From NCBI RefSeq assembly GCF_024763615.1, contig NC_077222.1, positions 103,077,417 to 103,141,416 of the forward strand: a stretch of DNA of 64,000 nucleotides, read 5' to 3'. Below the pieces are notes generated by a model. It was not told where the DNA came from and did not search any database. It was given only the letters and a program-made list of their open reading frames with translations. Shown here one piece after another: positions 1 through 10,726 of this stretch. Origin of the DNA: Phlebotomus papatasi (taxonomy: Eukaryota; Arthropoda; Insecta; Diptera; Psychodidae). The translations under genes were made by a program, and so were the position numbers. Numbering within the stretch: position 1 is the first letter of the stretch; every line of letters begins with the position of its first letter.

Positions 1-232
1 CATGCCTGGTACTATTTGCCCCAGCATTTTTGAGAATGGTCAAAAAATTACCTTTCAGAAAACAGCTCGATAAATATATTTCCTTAAAAAATAGAGGAAA
101 ATGACTTTCACAAAGTTGTAGAGCGGTAAATTTCCTATAAAATTACGCTAATCAGAAATTTCTGGGTGCTAGGGTAGTTTGTAAAAAATAAAATATCCGT
201 TTTGTGACTTTTTGCCCCAGTTTCCCTTACTG
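1..232. mobile_element. MITE remnant with GCCCCAGTTTCCC terminus
   Basis: The segment ends in TTTTTGCCCCAGTTTCCCTTACTG. The same terminal word, direct or inverted, recurs at 1105-1120, 10916-10940, 12172-12190, 61230-61246 and 61681-61700. It is therefore the end of a dispersed inverted-repeat family. The left part of this copy is cut by the window edge. Confidence 0.5.
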
Positions 233-235
233 ATT

Positions 236-412
236 AGTCACTCTGGTCGGCTAATCGTGGCAATTGGTTTCTATGATCGGCTGATCGCGATGCTCAGCAT
301 CCATGATCGGCTAATCGCGTCAAATTGTCTTCACAATTAGCTGATCATGCTAATCAGTCTATATGATCTATATGATGATATAATCAGTCTATATGATGAT
401 CGATTCGATAGT
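236..412. repeat. diverged short tandem repeats (GATCGGCTAATCGCG-like)
   Basis: Words such as ATGATCGGCTGATCGCG, ATGATCGGCTAATCGCG and TCTATATGATGAT recur with spacing of about 20-45 bases. The copies are diverged, which points to an old minisatellite-like array. No gene is seen from here to 1128; that stretch is AT-rich and featureless. Confidence 0.55.
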
Positions 413-1128
413 GCCTAACTAAAAGTTATCATTCCATCCGTGTTTACCCCCTGAAAATTCGCTATTTTCCGTTTAAGATTTGTTGAAGTGTGCAAAGATT
501 AGTTGTTTTTATTTCAAGTACTGTTTCCAATGCCGGATATCTGGATCTTGATCGGTCAAAATCTTATGCCCAACGTACAGTAATTTTTATTTTGTAAACG
601 TATTTTTGACATTTCAGTGAGAGTGACTAGAATTTAGATCTAGTCATCTCATTCACACTCATAGTCAGTTTCGAAAACTTATTTATTAAAAAATAAATGT
701 TTTTTTTTAGTAGAGTTATTACATGGGAAAATACTCAAAAATAAATCTAAAAATATTGTCTTATTCTCATGTCAAACATTATTTAACTCTTTTAGTTTAT
801 GTCAGTGTACTAAAAATTTTAAATATATTTTAAATTTAGTACTATTTTGATACATTTTATTGCTTTAAGTTTCATGATTTATGACTTTTTTGCTTAGTTA
901 AAATTAATAACAATTTTCAAATACATAGTAACAAAATACATAAAATCATTATTTTAATATCTTGTACTAAAATTGGAAAATTTAGTACATGCATTACATG
1001 TGCTAAATATGTATTCGAGTTCTTATGTTCTTTTGGATTTGTGAGAATGTTTTTTGCAACTGTTTGTAGCTCAGTTATTAAATGAAAACATTGATAAATA
1101 AGAAAAACTGGGGCAGTACTAAACTTGG

Positions 1129-1258
1129 GATAGTTATGAATACTACGACTTTTTTAATTGGACGTTTGATTGCAGAGGACGAAACCTATATGAATTCATT
1201 GATAATAAAGGAACTGTTCTACTGAAGAAATGGTTGACATAAGTCCACGTACTATCTA
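1129..1258. repeat. dispersed repeat with GCAGAGGACGAAACCTATA
   Basis: The string around TTTTTTAATTGGACGTTTGATTGCAG, followed by CTGAAGAAATGGTTGACATAA, is matched at 61078-61180 and in inverse near 49855-49915. These are copies of one dispersed family of unknown type, each flanked by other repeat ends. Confidence 0.45.
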
Positions 1259-1259
1259 A

Positions 1260-1488
1260 GGTAAAGTGCCCTCACTCGACCGGTTCCCCGTCTCGACCGG
1301 TAGATTTATTTATTCAATTTATTTATATTTGATATAATATTTTGCGTATGATCTAATATTAATAGGTGAATTATTCCATGAATAATACGAACCAGTGACA
1401 AATTCATAGAAATTGACGAAAATGACCATCAAACATTCAAAAATTGACCCATCGGTCGAGTCGAGGAACCCGGTGAGGGTACTTTAGT
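1260..1488. mobile_element. MITE family A (TIR TAAAGTRCCCTCACTCGACCGG), about 230 bp
   Basis: The left end GGTAAAGTGCCCTCACTCGAC is inverted at the right end (GGTGAGGGTACTTTA). The arms hold a second inverted word, CTCGACCGG/CCGGTCGAG type. A related full copy is at 53884-54089 and a left half at 57365-57508. It has no coding capacity and is therefore non-autonomous. Confidence 0.75.
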
Positions 1489-1589
1489 TTTCCCTACATT
1501 TCTTTACTGAAATAATAAATTTTCTTCATAATTTATCTTTTTTGTTTTGTAAGATCTAAATGAGTCGCATTCTGTTGTTGTGTCCAGTA

Positions 1590-2010
1590 GGGGATTCTGT
1601 AACAATATGACAATGTCATATGACAAATTAATTTAATTTAATTTAATTTATGTTTATTCCATTAAAAGTACAGGTATATATACAATTTAAGTAAGTGTTC
1701 CAATTTTGATTTAATTGCTACATCTTTAATTCAGAGTATATTATAAGTATTAAACAGAGGTTTAGAATAGAAGAATATATAAAGCAGATTTAGGTGACTT
1801 TTATTTAATGAATCAATATATGACAAATTATAAAATATTTATGTAGTAAATTCAGAAAAACTAATCGAAAATCAGAATTGTATCAGTTACTAACAACTTG
1901 ATCGAGCTCCTTGCAATAGTCATTCAAGGCTCACCGGATTTTAATGTTGTCCTGCTCGAAATTTGCTACGAAAATTTGTTATATGACATTGTCATATCGT
2001 TACAGAATGC
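1590..2010. mobile_element. MITE family B (TIR GGGGATTCTGTAAC...), about 420 bp
   Basis: Left terminus GGGGATTCTGTAACAATATG, with CATATGACAAATT further in, is mirrored at the right terminus by AATTTGTTATATGACATTG and CGTTACAGAATGC. A second copy with the same TIRs interrupts a SINE at 53736-54379. There is an ATTTA-rich interior and no open frame. The adjacent base composition and TIR length fit a DNA-transposon-derived element; the superfamily is not assigned. Confidence 0.75.
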
Positions 2011-2489
2011 TAGAAAACAGATAAAAAAGACACGGATTGTGACCTAGATCCTTCTCTTCCTTAATCACTGAAACAGCGTTTCGGAACTTGTTGGCTCCTT
2101 TCACAGGTATGCAAAATACTGAGTGAGAAACAGGATCTGGGTATGAATTCTGGAATGCGTGAGTTACTCACATGAGAAACTCACGGCTTTTAAATCGACT
2201 TTTGTAAGAATTTCGTTAAGTTTTCATGTAGTGTCATGCAAAACTCTTACAGCGCCTAAGAAAACATGGTATTGTTTTTACGAAAGCTTCACAAAACGCT
2301 TACTAAAGGTGATCTCAGAGCCATGAGTTTCTCATGTGAGAAACTCAGAATTCATACCAAAATTTTGTTTCTCTCTCAGTATTTTGCATTACCTGGGAAA
2401 GGAGCCAACAAGTTCCGAAATGTTGTTTCAGTGATCAAGGAAGAGAAGGATCTAGGTCACAATCCGTGTCTTTTTATCTGTTTTCTAAC
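2011..2489. mobile_element. foldback element, arms about 175 bp
   Basis: The left arm starts TAGAAAACAGATAAAAAAGACAC and the right arm ends with its complement at 2460-2489. Inside the arms, GATCCTTCTCTTCCTT, GGAACTTGTTGGCTCCTTTC and CATGAGAAACTC are all mirrored. The loop between the arms is about 120 bp. The open frame of 93 codons at 2266 lies within this palindrome and is not a gene. It abuts the right end of the preceding MITE exactly, so one may have inserted beside the other. Confidence 0.8.
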
Positions 2490-3775
2490 ATCTATCAAAA
2501 TTACCCTAAAAAATCTTTTAGGCATTTCCATGCTAGCTGGATTTTGAAAATTTTAAATTTCAATTTTACTTAGAATTTAAGTTTAGAAACCTTAAGGGGC
2601 TATTCACCTCTAACTTTACCAATGAAAATAAATCTTACGGGCAATACAATGTAATGTATACGCAATTGGAGTGGTAGAGAGTTTCCATTCTATTACTTTG
2701 CCCCTGAGATTACTCATAATATCTCTCCAACTATGCATATGCAGAGGTGTTAAGTGATGACTTTACACTTAAACTTTTGAGCTTTTCACACCCTTTGCAT
2801 TTAGCAGTCATTTCCCTGTTCTCTCTGGGGAGTTGGATACGGGTGTAATTTCATGGCAGAAATTTTAATAATCTCCGGAGTAATTAGTGTATACAAGGGT
2901 TGGCTTCACCACACTCTTTGGGGTGTTATAATAAATTCTTGTGAATTTTGCAAGTTCTAAAATAGTCTTATTAATTATTCTATTTTCTACCTCAGACCAT
3001 GTGAGGTATTATCACGTTATTATCTTGACCAAAAGTGATGGGGGGTAATGGGTGAAGAAAGTTTTGTGCTTTGGGATTGTGGGGGAGAGTGTGAGAGAAG
3101 CTGTCAGAGATAGGGTTAAATTGAAGTGGTGAGGTTGAAGTGTGAGTCTGGGGTAGACAGTATTCAAGAGTATGCATTTAGGTTGGGGACTTTTGGGGGA
3201 GGGAGGTCGGTGAAAAGGGATGAGGGTAAAACCTCAGAAACCCATCATCGTTTTGCAGAACGACGAGGTATGTGGTCAGTGTGTAAGTGTGGTTTTCACC
3301 CTGTATGTGCTGGTAGGACAACATCGTAAGTGAAACATCCCTCTTGGCTCTTTAACCTCCAATTCCACCATCCAAAAGTCACCCACCACTTGTGTCGTAT
3401 GGGGTGAAATTGAGTTAGTTCACATACATGGATTCACCATGTTTTCCATCTCTCTCTCGTCCTCTTGGGTTTTCCTCTACACACGGAAAAAAATGTTCTA
3501 GATTTTATTATACGGAGGGTTGGCAGATACGCAAGCAAAGGGTTAGATAGTGGAGCGTTTGCTCCGCATGATGCAACCGTTCCGAGTTTGGATCTATTCC
3601 GGTTTACTAGGAATTTTTGCTTGCGAGAAGACCTTAGAGTATGCTCCGCTATACAAAGATTACATGACATTTCGGTTATTGAAATTTGATTTTTTCCCTA
3701 CCGAAGTATATCTTTATATGTAAAAGAGGCTGATTTTCTCAGCACTCAGGGATAGCCAACGGTGGTGGAACTGAG
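2490..3775. other. low-copy non-coding DNA
   Basis: I see no gene or clear repeat. From about 3000 the plus strand is G-rich with many GGGG and GTGTG words, the texture shared by the other low-copy blocks of the window. The open frames here (60-78 codons) show no recognised domain and overlap one another on both strands, as chance frames do. Confidence 0.6.
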
Positions 3776-3863
3776 CTAGGTTTTTTAGGACAATCTGTTA
3801 TTCTGGTGTGCGTCGGACTCTTTTTATCAAACTCTATGAATCAAACACACAATTTCACCAGAG

Positions 3864-4178
3864 TTTTTGGGATCTCAGTGGCGCAATTGGCAAGAGAGTT
3901 AGCTCTTGGCGGTGAGATCTCTGACTCGACTCTCACAGCTTTGAGTTCGAGCCCCGCCCGGTGCAGGCAACTAAATGTCGAGAAAACTGTGATAAAACGT
4001 AATAAAATGCACCGCCTCTGCCCACAAACCTTCAGGAGCATGGAAAAAGCATTCACTACGAGGAAGGCGTTCCTGGGCGATATATGATCAGCAGGTTCTT
4101 CCAACACGAGGCACCTTGTAATGATTACATTGTAATACCAAATAAAGTGTCTCGATACGATTAATAATAATAATAATA
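3864..4178 (+). mobile_element. SINE family 1, full-length copy with 7-bp TSD
   Basis: A tRNA-like head carries box A-like TGGCGCAATTGG and box B-like GAGTTCGAGCCCC. A conserved body follows, through AAACGTAATAAAATGCACCG, GGAGCATGGAAAAAGCATTC and GCGTTCCTGGGCGAT. The tail is (AAT)n after CTCGATACGATT. It is flanked by ACCAGAG at 3857-3863 and 4179-4185, the target-site duplication expected of a retroposed insertion. Other copies are at 44065-44395 (minus) and 53518-54483 (plus, interrupted). Its partner LINE is unknown. Confidence 0.9.
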
Positions 4179-4186
4179 ACCAGAGA

Positions 4187-4213
4187 TTTCGACACTTATC
4201 GTGTCTTCCTCAG
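4187..4213 (-). ncRNA. hammerhead-ribozyme-like core (CTGAGGA..GAAA)
   Basis: On the minus strand this reads CTGAGGA, A, stem GACAC, loop GATAA, stem GTGTC, then GAAA. That fits the hammerhead catalytic core CUGANGA-stem II-GAAA with a perfect 5-bp stem II. The stem III and cleavage-site side was not identified, so activity is unproven. The opposing arm at 4396-4420 has a decayed version (CTGAGGT, wobble-paired stem). Confidence 0.35.
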
Positions 4214-4508
4214 TGGTTCTTGATTGGTCTTTTACTAAGGATTTTTGTCACTAATACTTTTAAGTACCAGTACGTTTCGCTGGGCATAAATAAAAAAAGA
4301 AAATTCGCTACTAACTAAATAAAAAAAAAACTGATACATAAGAAAGTAGAAGAATTAGTGATAAAAATCCTAAAGAAAAGACCAACTAAGGACCACTGAG
4401 GTCGACATGATAAGTGTTGAAAGCTCTGGTGAAATTGTGTGTTTGATTTATAAGATTTGATCAAAAGATTTCGACGCTCACCGGAAAAACAGATTGTCCT
4501 AAAAAGCT

Positions 4509-4724
4509 ATCTTTATCGAACCTAGGTCCTCGGAATTTCCAAGTTAATGCTCTGTTCATGACAGATGTTCTTCAGGGGACAGGAGCTTGGAACACAAATT
4601 TAGGTGGAGTAGTTGTGAAGAAGATCGATAAACGGTAAAGTTATACCGTAGATACAGGTGGTTACACTGCGGGCAGGGGGTGACTGCACCCTGATTTTTT
4701 CAACTTACTTACTTATTTACTTAC
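4509..4724. other. unassigned repeat debris
   Basis: TACCGTAGATACAGGTGGTTAC at 4645-4667 is the inverse of ACCCGTATCTACGGTA near 5450 and of similar words near 23958 and 53315. This region therefore carries part of a dispersed family. No gene is seen. Confidence 0.4.
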
Positions 4725-5640
4725 TTACTGAGGTGGCCGTAACGTCCTTTTAAGGGACCGGTCTTCTCGTACTAACCTCCTCCAGTCCTGGCAACTCTCC
4801 GTCAACTCGCTCCAGAAACGTAGAATAGGTCGCTATCGAAAAGTCCGTTTTATTGAAGGTTTCTTGCGAGTTTTCGTAACAATCTTGCTTTTACAGCAAG
4901 GGGTTGTTAGCCCCTCACCGAACCCTCTCTAGAGGAACTAGACCTCTTGCTCGTTAGCCTCAGGTTCGTTACTTCCCATTGGGGTTGGTTACCCAATTTT
5001 CTATTACTCACCTGAGTGTACCGGAGCCTACCAGGTATCTAGCCCACTTGGAGGTGACCCCGAAATCTTTTTCAAGCTTTTCTTTAATTCTAGAGCTCAA
5101 AGGTGGCCTGAAAACCACAAGAGCAGTTGAGGATTATTTAAAGACCGGTCTCAACTGCTAGGTTTTTCCCAACAGCTGAACTAACTCGGGGCGGCGTCGA
5201 TTTCTCCTAAGAGCGTTCCTAGAGTTATCATATGAGTTATCCCTTTGGGAGGAGTATCGTAAAGAGGATTAGCATTGAGTGTTAGTTCGCGTTGGTTCGT
5301 TGTAGGGGATATATCGTAAAGAGGAATACAGAGGCCTCTGGTGACCAATGCCCTAATCCACGTGATTATCCTAAGGACCCTGACCTTATAGATTCTCTTA
5401 TGGATCTAACAAATTGAAGAAGAGCTTACGAAAAGTAGAGGTGCAGTCACCCGTATCTACGGTACTGCGGAAGAGCAACAGTTCATCGCAACAACTCGTT
5501 GACGACAGTTACCTTCCGATAGCGCTCATACACCTCATGGTTGTATAGACTCCGGATCCGGAATCGTCCCTCCTTACATACGGGACCAAAAATCCGTCGT
5601 AGATTTCTCCTTTCAGGACTAGTAGGATCATAGTCCTATA
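4725..5640 (-). mobile_element. decayed non-LTR retrotransposon, 3' part (C-terminal RT tail and 3' end)
   Basis: On the minus strand 5640-5508 translates with NLRRIFGPVCKEGRF and YNHEVYERYRKV. These are characteristic of the region after the reverse transcriptase in insect non-LTR elements (family usual form LRRIFGPV...YN.ELY). Downstream, 5060-4725 ends in SELTENRQDWRR-like coding sequence (seen more cleanly at 49176-49490), then a tail of ACTTACTTACTT repeats. Several frameshifts and stops, plus an unrelated stretch around 5390-5500, show it is dead. The clade cannot be fixed by eye. Confidence 0.7.
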
Positions 5641-5650
5641 CAGTATTAGC

Positions 5651-6077
5651 TTATACGGGCTTCAGACCTAAGTCTTAGCCATATGGCTTAACTTTTCTAA
5701 TTATCAGTCAAGATTTTCTGAAAAATTTTGACTTAGGATTGGATTATTAAGGAAAAATGACCTATTACATTTTGAAAAATCAATAAAATCGGTTGCTGTT
5801 TAAGGTTTTAAAACCCTCGGGAACTGGGCTAAACCTCTAGTCTGAAGACGATCTTAGTCTTTATGCCTAAAGCGGTCTTCAGACTAGATGTTTAGCCCAG
5901 TTTCTGATGGTCTGAAAATCCTAAATATCAATTAATTTTATTGTTTTATCAGAGTCTAATAGGTCACTTGTCCTTAATAAACTAATTCTAGTATATTTTT
6001 TTCCAAAATATCTTGATTAATAGGAATTTAGAAGAGTTAAGCCATATGGCTAAGTCTTAGGTCTGAAGCCCGTATAA
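5651..6077. mobile_element. foldback family (TIR TTATACGGGCTTCAGACC), 427 bp
   Basis: The termini TTATACGGGCTTCAGACCTA and AAGTCTTAGCCATATGGCTTAA are nearly perfectly mirrored over about 50 bp. A second inverted pair (GGGCTAAACCTCTAGTCTGAAG and its complement) lies inside at 5825-5910. Relatives occur at 19700-19880, 51449-51646, 54110-54320 and 58376-58425. There is no coding potential. Confidence 0.85.
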
Positions 6078-6122
6078 GGTTCTGGGCCGGAATCTATTAT
6101 TAATCGTGTCGAGGCATAAAAT

Positions 6123-6374
6123 TTACACATGACTTGCCCAATAACGGGCTACTTCAATGGCAAGCGAGATTGCTGATGTCAAGTACCCTACTCCGCAAGA
6201 AGCGAAAGACAACGGACAAACACACAAATGTGAGGTAGTTTGGATCACCCCACAGTCACAAAGGACGTTACAATTGGAGAGACCCCATCGCTGTCTGTTG
6301 TTTCTCGATCGCGCTACGCCGCTCCTCAAACGATTGATACACTTCCACGTCGGTCGTCTAGTTTTGGTCACCAC
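6123..6374 (-). pseudogene. non-LTR retrotransposon C-terminal fragment
   Basis: The 83-codon minus-strand frame contains INRLRSGVARSRNNRQRWG and then CDCGVIQTTSHLCVCPL. The pattern of an LNRLRTG..R....KWG block followed by C.CG....T..H....CP is well known at the C-terminus of R1/Jockey-type reverse transcriptases in insects. It ends RYWASHV and a stop. No RT core is attached in frame. Flanking sequence to about 6930 is likely more of the same element but is too decayed to read. Confidence 0.75.
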
Positions 6375-6984
6375 CAGGAGGAAGGCCTTCCCTTAGTTTG
6401 ACAAAATCTGGTGGAAAGACTTCTTTCCACAGATTAAGTCTGGCCTCATCCGGTGATCGATCAAGTGGTTTGACAGAGTGGCAAAATGTCTTGCGAGACT
6501 TCAGCCTTGCTCTTGGTTTGGAAAACTCTTAATAGACTGAAATAAGGCCGGTTGGTTTTCAGCAACTGTGTGCGGACTTCAGTTGAGATGTTGTTTTCGG
6601 CTCTGATCCTGTGATTGTTGTTCCAAGGCAGATGAATGAGTTAAAACTTCAAAGTTGTAGTCCCTCATCGGGGACCTTGTTCGACCGATGTTCTCTGTGA
6701 ATGTTGCCGGACGAGGCTACCGACCCAAGAAACAATTTTTTCTTAATATAGTCTTATAGAATTCCTTAAGTACGGCACTATAGAACCAAAAATCTTTTTA
6801 TTTGCTTATAAAGCTCTTGGTCCCATCATTGAGATTACTATAAGTAAAGTGGCGCACTCTTAAGGCCCTTAAGAGCTCTTATAGGAATTTCTACAGAAAA
6901 TTTTCACTTTAAATCTTTTAAAAGTGCACTAAAAGACTTGTTTAATACTTGGTTCTATAAGGCAGCTATTTTGCTACTTGGGGA

Positions 6985-7137
6985 GGCTACTCACGAGGCT
7001 ACCATGTACTTTCTTTTGCGTTCGTTTATCTACGGCCCCAGACTTCGTGCCGCATGCTCAATCTGGATGAAGGCCTTTTGTACAGCTCTAGTATTGCGTC
7101 CCAAGATGTCAATATCGTCATCATAGGCTAGGAGTCG
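6985..7137 (-). pseudogene. reverse-transcriptase catalytic fragment (YADD-type)
   Basis: On the minus strand the frame reads LAYDDDIDILGRNTRAVQK then AFIQIEHAARSLGP, a stop, and INERKRKYMVAS. This matches the RT palm motif (usual YADDIDI.GR...AF..LE.AA..LGL.IN..KTKYM) of insect non-LTR elements, with Ala changed to Asp in the YADD box and an internal stop. It lies on the same strand as the fragment at 6123-6374, but the two could come from different elements. Confidence 0.8.
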
Positions 7138-8540
7138 TTCACGCCGGATTTACCCGCTCTGAGCACGTTGTTCACACGAAACTTCCGTGACAACGATCCG
7201 TTCGCCTTAACTTTACTCTACTTCTTTACTACTTTACGATATAAGGATTCTACGATCCTAAGGATTCTAAGGAACCCAACAAGATCGATTGGACAACAAA
7301 ATGTTTCTTAACCCCTTTTGTATCTCTTTACGGAAAGAATTTTTTCAGTATTAATTTTTCTGAGTGTATGGTGATGCTTCACCCAAGCCAACACCATCAG
7401 GCGACATCTACGGATGGGGGTGAATGGGTGGGTGTCTGGGGTTGGGGAAAATTGGAGAGGATCGTTGGTGAGAGTTATATCTCTCCTATTTTTTTTTTTT
7501 TTGTGTTTTCCAACGCTTTTGGACATATGCTTATCCCTCTTTGTCCTCTTGGGAGGGAGTTTATGTTGTGGGATTGAATTTTTCCTGCTCTCCAGAAAAT
7601 CTCTCTCTCACTGGGACTCTTCAATTTTCCTCTCTCTCTTGGTAAATTGAGCATCTGTGTGACAGAAAGTGTCTGTAAGAGAGAGATAGGAGAGGATGTC
7701 AAGAGAGTTCTGGGTGGGAGAGATGGGTTGGAAAATTTTGTGGAGAGGAGTGGAATATGTACACAGTGTGGCTGAATGCTGGTGGCTGGGATGTGTATAG
7801 CTTAAATAGGGGATGATTGTGGGTTCACAGATTATATACCCTCGACTATCTCTTTCGCACCAATATGACAAAACGGTGGCTATGGGCAAAAGTGGATGAT
7901 GCACTGTGCATAAGGTTGGTTTGGGAAAATTGAACCTCTCTCATCCTTCCTACCAACTCACAGTGTTATATTTTCTCTCAGCACACAGACACATCTCATG
8001 GTGGTGCCTTTTCTGTTAGCAAAAGAGCGCCAACATAATGAAGTTTCCTTCAGTTTAGAGTTGAGGGATGAACGGATAAGGATGTGTTACCCCGCACACG
8101 TTCGCTTTTGTGGAGATTTTGGTGTGATTGAGAAAGTATACTGGGAAGTGACGAAGACGGTGAGCAGCTGAGGTGGATACCAAGGAATTTCTCAAAGTGC
8201 TCAAGTTGCTTTTTTCACGGTGCTATAGCTGTGTGGTGTTGTTAGGTTAAAAGAGAGTGCTATAAATGTGCTCTTGGTCAGAGTGATTTTACCAGAGTCT
8301 GAGAGACTATTTTTTCCGCCATCGTGGAGAAATGGAAAGTAAAATTCATGCAATGGTTCTATTTGCTCTTGATGAGGGATGGTTTGGGATGGATTAAAGA
8401 GAGATGGCTAATTGAGTAAATTGTTTTATCATATTTTTTTCTACAAAAACTGAGAGAAATTCTTACAGGATATGTTATTTATTAATTTAGTAAGGGAACT
8501 AGGTCTCCTCGTGAGCAGGATTTTTGGATATATTCCATTA
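7138..8540. other. low-copy non-coding DNA
   Basis: From about 7360 the DNA is rich in G-runs, T-runs and GAGAG words without detectable repeats. Open frames at 7308-7904 overlap on both strands and have low-complexity translations. I see nothing else here. Retroelement debris may extend to about 7300. Confidence 0.55.
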
Positions 8541-8685
8541 TTTTTTTTTAATGAGCGATCGGGTTGTTAGTCTATACACTGTGGAACAACGCTCATTGTC
8601 CGGGTACTTTCATGGCAGGAAGTTTTCTCTGACTTATAGTGGGTTCGAACCCGGGACAGTTGCATCATAGAACAAGCACTCTAAA
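8541..8685 (-). mobile_element. tRNA-headed SINE, truncated
   Basis: On the minus strand the head reads AGAGTGCTTGTTCTATGATGC followed by box B GGGTTCGAACCC, as in SINE family 2. The body differs (TCAGAGAAAACTTCCTGCC) and it ends in an A-run at 8541-8551. The box A end is missing. It is probably a relative of family 2 with a different body. Confidence 0.65.
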
Positions 8686-8936
8686 TATATTTACATTTCT
8701 ATATTTTTATAGTAGTTTTCATTAAAAATAAAAATTAAATATTTAATAAAAAATAAAGTAAAAACTTCTATCAAGCTATAAATACTTTGACAGCTTAGAG
8801 ATAAGCCGAGACACACACCATAAAGGCTATTCAAAAAGTAATGTGCCTGAGAATTATTAATTGTCTTTTAATAGACCTCTACTGAAATCCTTATAACGGA
8901 ATATTTGGGTTAATAAGACTTGTAGAAATGTTCCTA

Positions 8937-9189
8937 CACTGAGATAAATCCGAAAAAGTTAAAATAACATTCCGGAAATGTTAATTTTACCCTGCAGTAT
9001 TGATCCGAAATCAGTGTAAATATTACCCTTTTTAGGTGTATTATGGGTAAAAGTTACCCTTTTTTCATGTTGATTTTACCCTCAAAATGTGTAAAATTAA
9101 CATTAAAAAATGTTGACATATTTTTACACCTAAAAAGTGGTCAAGTTATGAGGAAACAAAGTTAATCGCACCCTCTTTTTTTCTCAGTG
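8937..9189. mobile_element. MITE family C (TIR CACTGAGA), 253 bp, TA target site
   Basis: It starts CACTGAGATAAATCCGAAAA and ends TTTTTTTCTCAGTG, with TA immediately outside both ends, as for Tc1/mariner-type targets. Interior landmarks are ACATTCCGGAAATGTTAA and ATTTTTACACCTAAAAAGTG. Copies with the same length and interior are at 22447-22697 (inverted) and 28073-28325. Confidence 0.9.
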
Positions 9190-9192
9190 TAG

Positions 9193-9390
9193 TCAGTAGG
9201 GAGAGATGGGACTATTTTGAGCTGTGGAGCTACATTGATATACGATTTTTAGCATAGTTTTAAAGGAATCTGAACCTTACTACAATTTAATTTAGATCTA
9301 CAATTAATTTGCTTGATATAGGATTTTTTATGCGAATAAATTTTATATCAATGTAGCCCCACAGTTTAAAGTAGCCCCCTATACCATTTT
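9193..9390. mobile_element. short inverted-repeat element, about 195 bp
   Basis: GGGACTATTTTGAGCTGTGGAGCTACATTGATAT at the left is mirrored by ATATCAATGTAGCCCCACAG...AAGTAGCCCCC at the right. It is non-coding and lies directly against the family C element. Confidence 0.6.
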
Positions 9391-9971
9391 CGTAAAAACC
9401 GATACTACGTATACAAGTCGTATTTCTTTATTACACTTGTTGATCATTACTTCTTTTGATGGAAACCAACTACGAAAAACGTTTAGAAAATATGTTATCC
9501 TGTGCCCTGGGATAACTAAGTATCTCATTCTAAAGGGCTCAGAACACCAAGTTCAATGATCCCGTTCGGTCGATCGCCCAAGACTAACTCCTCTCGTCAC
9601 GAACATACTCTTTGCGGTTCCGTTTTAACGGGAAGAAATAATTGGCTACTTTCAAATAATGACTGTTGTAAATTTAATTGAAGAACCGACTTCTTTTTAT
9701 TGTCCTCTAGCTCTAGTTGGCTTGAGGGGGGGGGGGTCACCGGCAGAACAGAGGCGCTATCTCCGACTGTCTCTAGGCTCTAGTCATTTTACTTAATTAC
9801 GAATAGCACAATCAAATACAAGGACCTTTTTTCTTATAGCTTCGGGAAAATTTGGAAGGGTTTTCCTTTTCGGGAGGATTGTGTGGAACCTTGAAAACTA
9901 GTTTAAACTTTCTTTTCTTTAAATCACTTCCTAAAATATTGAAAAATTAATAAAAATATGGGAATTGTTTT
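9391..9971. other. no recognised feature
   Basis: Mixed AT-rich sequence with a G-run at 9725-9736. I see no gene, TIR pair or SINE head. Confidence 0.5.
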
Positions 9972-10726
9972 GGGTAGTATTTCGGCCACTTTGAGTGAAA
10001 TTCCGGCCATCTCTTTTCTGGCCACCTTTTGTAATGCAACGGATAGAAAATTTCAAAACGTCAAACGGAACGAGTTTAATATTTAGTTTAATACGTTTAT
10101 ATGACCCACAAGCCCTGAAAGAGTATCATCTCAAATTTACGCGCAGATTCCCTTAGAAATTTGCCCTTCCTGAACTCTTCCAAGGCCTTTTCCACATCAT
10201 TATTTTCATAGAAGCGATGGTTTTTTTTCTGTGGACATTGTAGAACTCAGAAATTGAAAAAAAAAAAACAAAAAATGAATAAGAAATTTAGGAAAGCAAA
10301 AGATGTTGCCGGAATAAGCAACACTACCTCACCGGAGAGACGCTCACAAAGTATAGACTGTTTTACGCAAAATACAGGATCCAGCTGGGAAATTTTACCC
10401 GCAATTTAAAGATTGATTTATTATTAACATAAACAGAAACAATCTTTAATAAAAACTAATCAATTTTCATGAAAAACACCGAAGGAAAACCTTTTGCACT
10501 TCACCACAAATCAGAATACTGATAGAAACACAATCGATCTGTCACTTTTTTTGTAAGACTTTTTCCACACTGAGTTTTTACAATGCAATTTAAATTCAAA
10601 TTATGCCTAAAATTTAACGGTCTTTGTGCTAATACATCCTAAAATGAATAAATATTAAAAAGCAAAATAAGTTCATTATTTGCATGGCCGAAATTAGAAG
10701 CTGGCCGAAATTTGGCATACTTACCC
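9972..10726. mobile_element. MITE family D relative (TIR with TTTCGGCCA), about 755 bp
   Basis: The right end GCTGGCCGAAATTTGGCATACTTACCC matches the terminus of the 400-bp family D copies at 19095, 25349 and 27564. The left end GGGTAGTATTTCGGCCACTT is a decayed mirror. It is longer than the other copies and carries A- and T-runs. It is non-coding. Confidence 0.6.

Larger units (their letters stand above)
3776..4508. mobile_element. foldback element interrupted by a SINE
   Basis: The left arm (3776-3863 plus 4186-4225) is mirrored by the right arm (4386-4508). Mirrored words include AGGACAATCTG/CAGATTGTCCT, CAAACACACAATTTCACCAG with its complement, and the hairpin-bearing CACTTATCGTGTCTTCCTCAGTGG. 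A SINE splits the left arm and is flanked by ACCAGAG on both sides. A half copy of the same element lies at 52470-52700. The arms contain a hammerhead-like core described separately. Confidence 0.75.

Noticed and set aside
2266..2547. 93-codon plus-strand open frame
   Set aside because: It lies inside the arm and loop of a long foldback element; the frame is a by-product of the palindrome.
3864..3965. Functional tRNA gene at the TGGCGCAATTGG word
   Set aside because: It continues into the SINE 1 body with target-site duplications, and several copies exist.
3806..4107. Overlapping 93- and 88-codon frames on opposite strands
   Set aside because: They lie within the SINE head and body, which are non-coding.
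6230..6250. TGAGGTAGTT resembling the start of let-7
   Set aside because: Only ten bases match, there is no precursor hairpin, and the site lies in retrotransposon coding debris.
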